A stretch of DNA of 9,614 nt from Paracoccaceae bacterium (GTDB lineage: Bacteria; Pseudomonadota; Alphaproteobacteria; Rhodobacterales; Rhodobacteraceae): NCBI GenBank assembly GCA_026997055.1, contig JALWJU010000583.1:1-9614 (forward strand). Direction: 5' to 3'. A program made the position numbers and the translations under genes. This document shows positions 6,330-9,614 of this stretch, one piece after another. A model generated the notes under the pieces. It had not been told where the DNA came from. It saw nothing but the letters and a program-made list of their open reading frames with translations, and did no database searches. Within the stretch, counting starts at the first letter, position 1; every line of letters starts with the position of its first letter.

Positions 6330-7337
6330 ATGACCGAGAACAGCGCAGCAGAATGGGACGACACGATCCTACCCTTCCAGCTGGATCGTGTCGATATGCG
6401 CGGGCGGGTGGCGCGGCTGGATACATGCCTGAGCGAGATCCTGGCCCAGCATGGCTATCCGCCCGAGATCGAGGCGCTTGTGGCCGAGGCGGTGCTTCTG
6501 ACGGCACTGATCGGCCAGACGATCAAGCTGCGCTGGAAGCTGTCTTTGCAGATACGCGGCGATGGACCCGCGCGCCTGATCGCCACCGATTACTTCGCCC
6601 CGGAGCGGGAGGGCGCGCCGGCGCGTATCCGTGGCTGGGCGAGCTTTGACGAAACGCGCCTTGAGGCGGGAGCGGAGCCGTTTTCCCAGATCGGCAAGGG
6701 CTATTTCGCTGTGCTGATCGACCAGGGTGAGGGGACGACGCCTTATTCGGGCCTTACGCCCATCGCCGGGCGTTCGCTGGCCGACTGCGCTGCCGCCTAT
6801 TTTGCCCGTTCCGAGCAGCTTCCGACCCGGTTTGCCCTGTCGCTGGGGCGTTCGGCCATGCCCGGAAGGGGCGAGACCTGGCGCGCCGGCGGGATCATGT
6901 TGCAGCATATCCCCAAGGCCTCGCCATTGGTGCAGGGGGATGAGCCGGGCGATTCCGGGGGGCATCATGCCGCCGAAGATGAGCTTGACGCCGAAGCGGC
7001 GGAGAGCTGGAACCGCACCGGGCATCTGCTGGCCAGTGTGGAGGAATTCGAGCTGATCGGCCCCACGATCAGCCCGACGGCGCTGCTATATCGGCTGTTT
7101 CACGAAGAGGCGCCACGGGTGTTTGACGCGCAGCGGGTCCAGTTCGGCTGCTCGTGCAGCCGCGAAAAGGTGGTGCAGAGCCTGTCGATATATTCGGACA
7201 GGGATATCGGGCACATGACGACTGAAGAGGGGATCGTGACCGCCGACTGCCAGTTCTGCGGGGCGCATTATCGGTTCGATCCCGAGGAGCTCGGCTTCGA
7301 GGCGGCAGAGCGGGCTGCGGCGCGGGCGGATGGATGA
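6330..7337 (+). CDS. hslO: Redox-regulated molecular chaperone Hsp33
   Basis: A cytoplasmic holdase that is activated when oxidation releases its zinc and unfolds the C-terminal switch, then protects unfolding proteins during oxidative heat stress. The 335 residues fit alphaproteobacterial Hsp33, which is longer than the E. coli form of about 290. The C-terminal zinc site is complete: Cys274-Ser-Cys276 and Cys307-x2-Cys310, the CxC-x30-CxxC pattern. The N-terminal substrate-binding core includes VAEAVLLTALIGQTIKL and DYFAPE. An acidic linker (about residues 205-225) precedes the switch. The ATG at 6330 is supported by AGGAAG 5 nt upstream and by MTENSAAEWDDT, a usual beginning. It leads a four-gene operon and its stop overlaps the next start by 8 nt. 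Confidence 0.95.
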   Translation: MTENSAAEWDDTILPFQLDRVDMRGRVARLDTCLSEILAQHGYPPEIEALVAEAVLLTALIGQTIKLRWKLSLQIRGDGPARLIATDYFAPEREGAPARIRGWASFDETRLEAGAEPFSQIGKGYFAVLIDQGEGTTPYSGLTPIAGRSLADCAAAYFARSEQLPTRFALSLGRSAMPGRGETWRAGGIMLQHIPKASPLVQGDEPGDSGGHHAAEDELDAEAAESWNRTGHLLASVEEFELIGPTISPTALLYRLFHEEAPRVFDAQRVQFGCSCSREKVVQSLSIYSDRDIGHMTTEEGIVTADCQFCGAHYRFDPEELGFEAAERAAARADG

Positions 7338-7944
7338 GGCTGGCCGCGCAGACACGCTCGCGGGCGTGGTGGCGCGAGCAAGGGCGCTGGGCGCGGGCTC
7401 GTCGGATTTCGACCTGAACCCGGAATTTCGCCCGCCAGCGGGGTCGCGTCTGTGCAAGGCGGCGGTGCTGCTGCCCTTCGTGCAGGTGCCGGGTGGTCTG
7501 CGCCTGATTCTCACCAAGCGTTCGGCCACCCTGCGCCATCATCCGGGGCAGATTGCTCTTCCGGGAGGCAGGCAGGATCCGGGCGATGCCGACCTGATCG
7601 CCACGGCCCTGCGCGAGGCCGAAGAGGAGATCGGGCTTGCGCGCGACAATGTGGAAGTGCTCGCGACCATGCCGGCGCACGAGACGGTCACCGGCTTCGC
7701 GGTGACACCGGTGCTGGGGCGGGTGCGGCGTACCTTCGATCCGCGCCCGGAGGCGGGCGAGGTGGACGAGGTCTTTGCCGTGCCCTACGCCTTTCTGTCG
7801 AAGTCGGAGCATTTTCGCGTGCAGTCGCGTATCTGGCAGGGCCGGCGGCGGGCCTATTATACGATCCCCTGGGGACCCTATTACATATGGGGGGCGACGG
7901 CACGGATCCTGCATGCGCTGGCCGGCGGGGAGGTGGAGCGATGA
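7330..7944 (+). CDS. CoA-pyrophosphatase-type NUDIX hydrolase
   Basis: A 204-residue protein of the NUDIX subfamily that includes E. coli NudL and yeast Pcd1, which cleave coenzyme A and derivatives to 4'-phosphopantetheine compounds and 3',5'-ADP. The subfamily motif LTKRSATLRHHPGQIALPGG (residues 61-80) runs into the NUDIX core GGRQDPGD...REAEEEIGL (79-103), where Glu96, Glu99 and Glu100 should bind the metal. An aspartate stands near the first NUDIX glutamate position and the spacing is one longer than canonical, both usual for this subfamily. The ATG at 7330 overlaps hslO by 8 nt, with only a weak GGCGG before it, so translation probably depends on coupling. The stop overlaps the cca start as ATGA. 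Substrate is inferred from family. Confidence 0.88.
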   Translation: MDEAGRADTLAGVVARARALGAGSSDFDLNPEFRPPAGSRLCKAAVLLPFVQVPGGLRLILTKRSATLRHHPGQIALPGGRQDPGDADLIATALREAEEEIGLARDNVEVLATMPAHETVTGFAVTPVLGRVRRTFDPRPEAGEVDEVFAVPYAFLSKSEHFRVQSRIWQGRRRAYYTIPWGPYYIWGATARILHALAGGEVER

Positions 7945-9095
7945 CCCGGATCACAGGCGCCTGGGTCGAGGATGAGCGCGCCCGGGCCGTGCTCACGCTT
8001 CTGACCGGGGCGGGGCATGTGGCCCATTTCGTCGGCGGCTGCGTGCGCAATGCGCTGCTGGGCGCGCCGGTGGGCGACATCGACATCGCCACCAATGCGC
8101 GCCCCGAGCGGGTCATGGCGCTGGCCGAAGCGGCGGGGATGCGGGCGATCGGCACCGGTATCGCCCATGGCACCGTGACCCTGGTAAACGAGGGGCTTGC
8201 CTGCGAGGTGACGACCTGGCGGCGGGATGTGGCCACCGACGGCCGCCGGGCCGTGGTGGCTTATTCGGACGATCTGGCGGAGGACGCACGGCGGCGCGAT
8301 TTTACCATGAATGCCCTTTACAGCGATGCGGAAGGCAGGGTGCTCGATCCGCTGGGGACGGGGCTTGAGGATCTCCGCGCCCGGCGCGTGCGCTTTATCG
8401 AAGACGCCGCGACCCGGATTCGGGAAGATTACCTGCGCATCCTGCGGTTCTTTCGCTTTCATGCCTGGTATGGCGATCAGGCTGCCGGGCCGGATCCTGA
8501 TGCTCTTGCGGCAATAGCGTCTCTAACGGCCGGATTAGAGACACTTTCACGCGAGCGGGTGGGTCATGAGATGCTCCGTCTCCTGGCCGCGCCGGACCCG
8601 GCGCCGGCCCTTGCCAGCATGGTGCAGGCCGGGGTGCTCGCTCGCGTCCTGCCCGAGGCGGACGCGCATGCGTTGCCGGTGCTGGTGCATCTGGAGGGGG
8701 AGAATGGCGTTGCCCCGGAGGCGATCCGCAGGCTTGCCGGCCTTGGGCGGATCGAGGGCGTGGCGGCGCTTTTGCGGCTCTCGCGCCGGCAGGCAAGGCG
8801 TCTGGAAGAGATGCTGCAAGGGGCCGAGAGTGCCGACAGGCCGGAGGTGCTGGCCTGGCGTCATGGCGCCGATTTGGCGCGCGATATCCTGCTCCTGCGC
8901 GCGGCCCTGCTGGCACAGCCCTTGCCGGAAGGCTGGCGAGCCGCACTGGCATACGGGGCAAAGCAGCGCTTCCCCCTGCGGGCCGCCGACCTTGCCCCGC
9001 TTCAGGGCGCGGAGTTGGGTGCGCGTCTGCGAGAGCTGGAAGTGCGCTGGGTGGAGAGCGGCTTCACCCTGACCCGTGAGGATCTGCTGGCATGA
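7941..9095 (+). CDS. cca: CCA tRNA nucleotidyltransferase (class II)
   Basis: Adds or repairs the 3'-CCA end of tRNAs, or acts as a poly(A) polymerase family member. The 384-residue protein has the class II N-terminal nucleotidyltransferase domain. VGGCVRNALLG (31-41) is followed by the catalytic DID motif (Asp46, Asp48). Further blocks are TLVNEGLACEVTTWRRD, the DARRRDFTMNALY motif, DPLGTGLEDL and IREDYLRILRFFRF, followed by a helical neck and body. The protein is long for a plain poly(A) polymerase of this clade and shows no HD hydrolase domain. The ATG at 7941 has GGGGAGG 7 nt upstream and overlaps the previous stop (ATGA). The same ATGA overlap joins it to the next gene at 9092-9095. An inverted repeat with rare codons lies at 8519-8542. 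Confidence 0.93.
   Translation: MTRITGAWVEDERARAVLTLLTGAGHVAHFVGGCVRNALLGAPVGDIDIATNARPERVMALAEAAGMRAIGTGIAHGTVTLVNEGLACEVTTWRRDVATDGRRAVVAYSDDLAEDARRRDFTMNALYSDAEGRVLDPLGTGLEDLRARRVRFIEDAATRIREDYLRILRFFRFHAWYGDQAAGPDPDALAAIASLTAGLETLSRERVGHEMLRLLAAPDPAPALASMVQAGVLARVLPEADAHALPVLVHLEGENGVAPEAIRRLAGLGRIEGVAALLRLSRRQARRLEEMLQGAESADRPEVLAWRHGADLARDILLLRAALLAQPLPEGWRAALAYGAKQRFPLRAADLAPLQGAELGARLRELEVRWVESGFTLTREDLLA
8519..8542 (+). repeat. Perfect 8-bp inverted repeat inside cca
   Basis: GTCTCTAA (8519-8526) and TTAGAGAC (8535-8542) are exact reverse complements separated by 8 nt (CGGCCGGA). The stretch uses TCT, CTA, GGA, TTA and ACA codons, most of them rare in the surrounding GC-rich genes. 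The encoded segment (SLTAGLET) looks normal for the protein, so it is not an obvious insertion. Function unknown. Confidence 0.5.
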
Positions 9096-9614
9096 GCGCG
9101 GATGTTCGGACCGTCACCATCGAGCGGCTGGGCCATCGGGGCGAAGGGATCGCCCCTGGCCCAATCTATGTGCCGCGCGCTCTGCCGGGGGAGGTGGTGA
9201 CGGGCACGGTGACGGATGGGCGCATGAGCGATCCGCGGATCGTCTCTCCGGTGGCAGACCGGGTGCGCCCGCCCTGCCGTCATGCGAAGGCTTGCGGTGG
9301 CTGTGCCCTGCAACATGCGAGCGATGACTTCCTGGCGCGCTGGAAGGTGGGCGTGGTGGAAAGGGCGCTGGAGGCGCAGGGGGTCAGGGTGCCGATCCGC
9401 GGCATTACCACCTCTCCCCCGCGGTCGCGACGCCGGGCGGTGCTGGCGGCGCGGCGCACAAGGGCGGGCGCGCAAGTCGGGTTTCATGGGCTGAGATCGG
9501 GCAGCATTGTCGGGATAGAGGAATGTCATCTGATCCACCCGGATCTCGCGGCGCTTCTGGCTCTGGTGCGGGAGATGGCCGTATTGGGCGCATCGCGCAG
9601 GGGAGAGCTCTCGG
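9092..9614 (+). CDS. Fe-S class I SAM-dependent RNA methyltransferase (RumA/TrmA family), 3' truncated
   Basis: The first 174 residues of an RNA m5U-type methyltransferase; the SAM-binding catalytic domain lies beyond the window. An N-terminal TRAM-like RNA-binding domain (about 6-58: IERLGHRGEGIA...VPRALPGEVV) is followed by a [4Fe-4S] cysteine set: Cys62-x5-Cys68-x2-Cys71 (PPCRHAKACGGCALQHA) and a fourth cysteine, Cys145, in IEECHL. This is the pattern of RumA (RlmD). The exact target, 23S rRNA or another RNA, cannot be set from this part. The ATG overlaps the cca stop (ATGA), so it is the fourth gene of the hslO operon. Its start region carries a strong stem-loop (9129-9163). The frame is open to the window edge. 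Confidence 0.9.
   Translation, partial: MSADVRTVTIERLGHRGEGIAPGPIYVPRALPGEVVTGTVTDGRMSDPRIVSPVADRVRPPCRHAKACGGCALQHASDDFLARWKVGVVERALEAQGVRVPIRGITTSPPRSRRRAVLAARRTRAGAQVGFHGLRSGSIVGIEECHLIHPDLAALLALVREMAVLGASRRGELS
9129..9163 (+). repeat. Strong 14-bp stem-loop in the 5' coding region of the methyltransferase
   Basis: TGGGCCA (9129-9135) pairs with TGGCCCA (9157-9163), and GGGGCGA (9138-9144) pairs with TCGCCCC (9150-9156). A 2-nt bulge (TC) lies on the left and the loop is AGGGA. That is 14 GC-rich pairs without mismatch. No U-tract follows, so it is not a typical terminator. It spans codons for LGHRGEGIAPGP, a conserved TRAM motif, so part of the symmetry may follow from the protein. Confidence 0.55.

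Noticed and set aside
7069..7914. 281-codon open frame on the minus strand opposite hslO and the CoA-type NUDIX gene
   Set aside because: The opposite strand carries two complete, motif-rich genes; this frame is rich in Arg, Pro and His as expected of a GC-rich shadow.
7330..7944. Missing canonical first glutamate of the NUDIX box
   Set aside because: An aspartate with one-residue-longer spacing is usual in the CoA-pyrophosphatase subfamily, so it is not a sign of inactivity.

Overview
The window is a compact, GC-rich stretch of chromosome, most likely from an alphaproteobacterium of the Rhodobacterales (Rhodobacter/Paracoccus/Roseobacter type). This rests on codon bias, the family flavour of the proteins, the short intergenic gaps, and the hslO - CoA-type NUDIX - cca - RNA methyltransferase order. 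The placement is an inference from pattern recognition; no search was run. There is no sign of mobile elements, CRISPR arrays, tRNA or rRNA genes. Nothing looks recently transferred.

Layout, left to right. (1) Positions 2-1524, plus strand: the 3' part of a class IV PLP aminotransferase, coupled by an overlapping TGA/ATG to a sulfotransferase-like P-loop protein. (2) Positions 1475-4060: argG (argininosuccinate synthase, minus) and ilvA (threonine ammonia-lyase, plus) diverge from a 102-bp gap that holds two nested inverted repeats. (3) Positions 4057-5838: a small Hpt phosphotransfer protein (minus) and a REC-coiled coil-PP2C phosphatase (plus) diverge from a 147-bp gap that holds a CtrA-like half-site pair, TTAG-N7-TTAA. 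(4) Positions 5814-6260: a NUDIX hydrolase (minus). (5) Positions 6330-9614, plus strand: a translationally coupled operon of hslO (redox chaperone Hsp33), a CoA-pyrophosphatase-type NUDIX hydrolase, cca (tRNA nucleotidyltransferase) and the 5' part of an Fe-S m5U-type RNA methyltransferase that runs off the end.

The window mixes amino-acid biosynthesis (argG, ilvA and the aminotransferase), a signalling module, and a stress/RNA-maturation operon. The signalling module is the most interesting part. A stand-alone Hpt facing a REC-PP2C phosphatase is what a phosphorelay feeding a partner-switching (anti-sigma/anti-anti-sigma) pathway would look like. It resembles the RbaV/W/Y system of Rhodobacter capsulatus, and the CtrA-like site between the genes would tie it to the cell-cycle, motility and gene-transfer-agent regulator.

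All three tail-to-tail gene pairs overlap at their 3' ends (50, 4 and 25 bp), including one CTAG that supplies both stop codons. No classical terminator with a U-tract was seen. No clearly new multi-gene defence or biosynthetic system was found. The best leads are the Hpt/REC-PP2C module, the aminotransferase with a substituted PLP-site glutamate beside its sulfotransferase-like partner, and several strong inverted repeats in leaders or inside coding regions.
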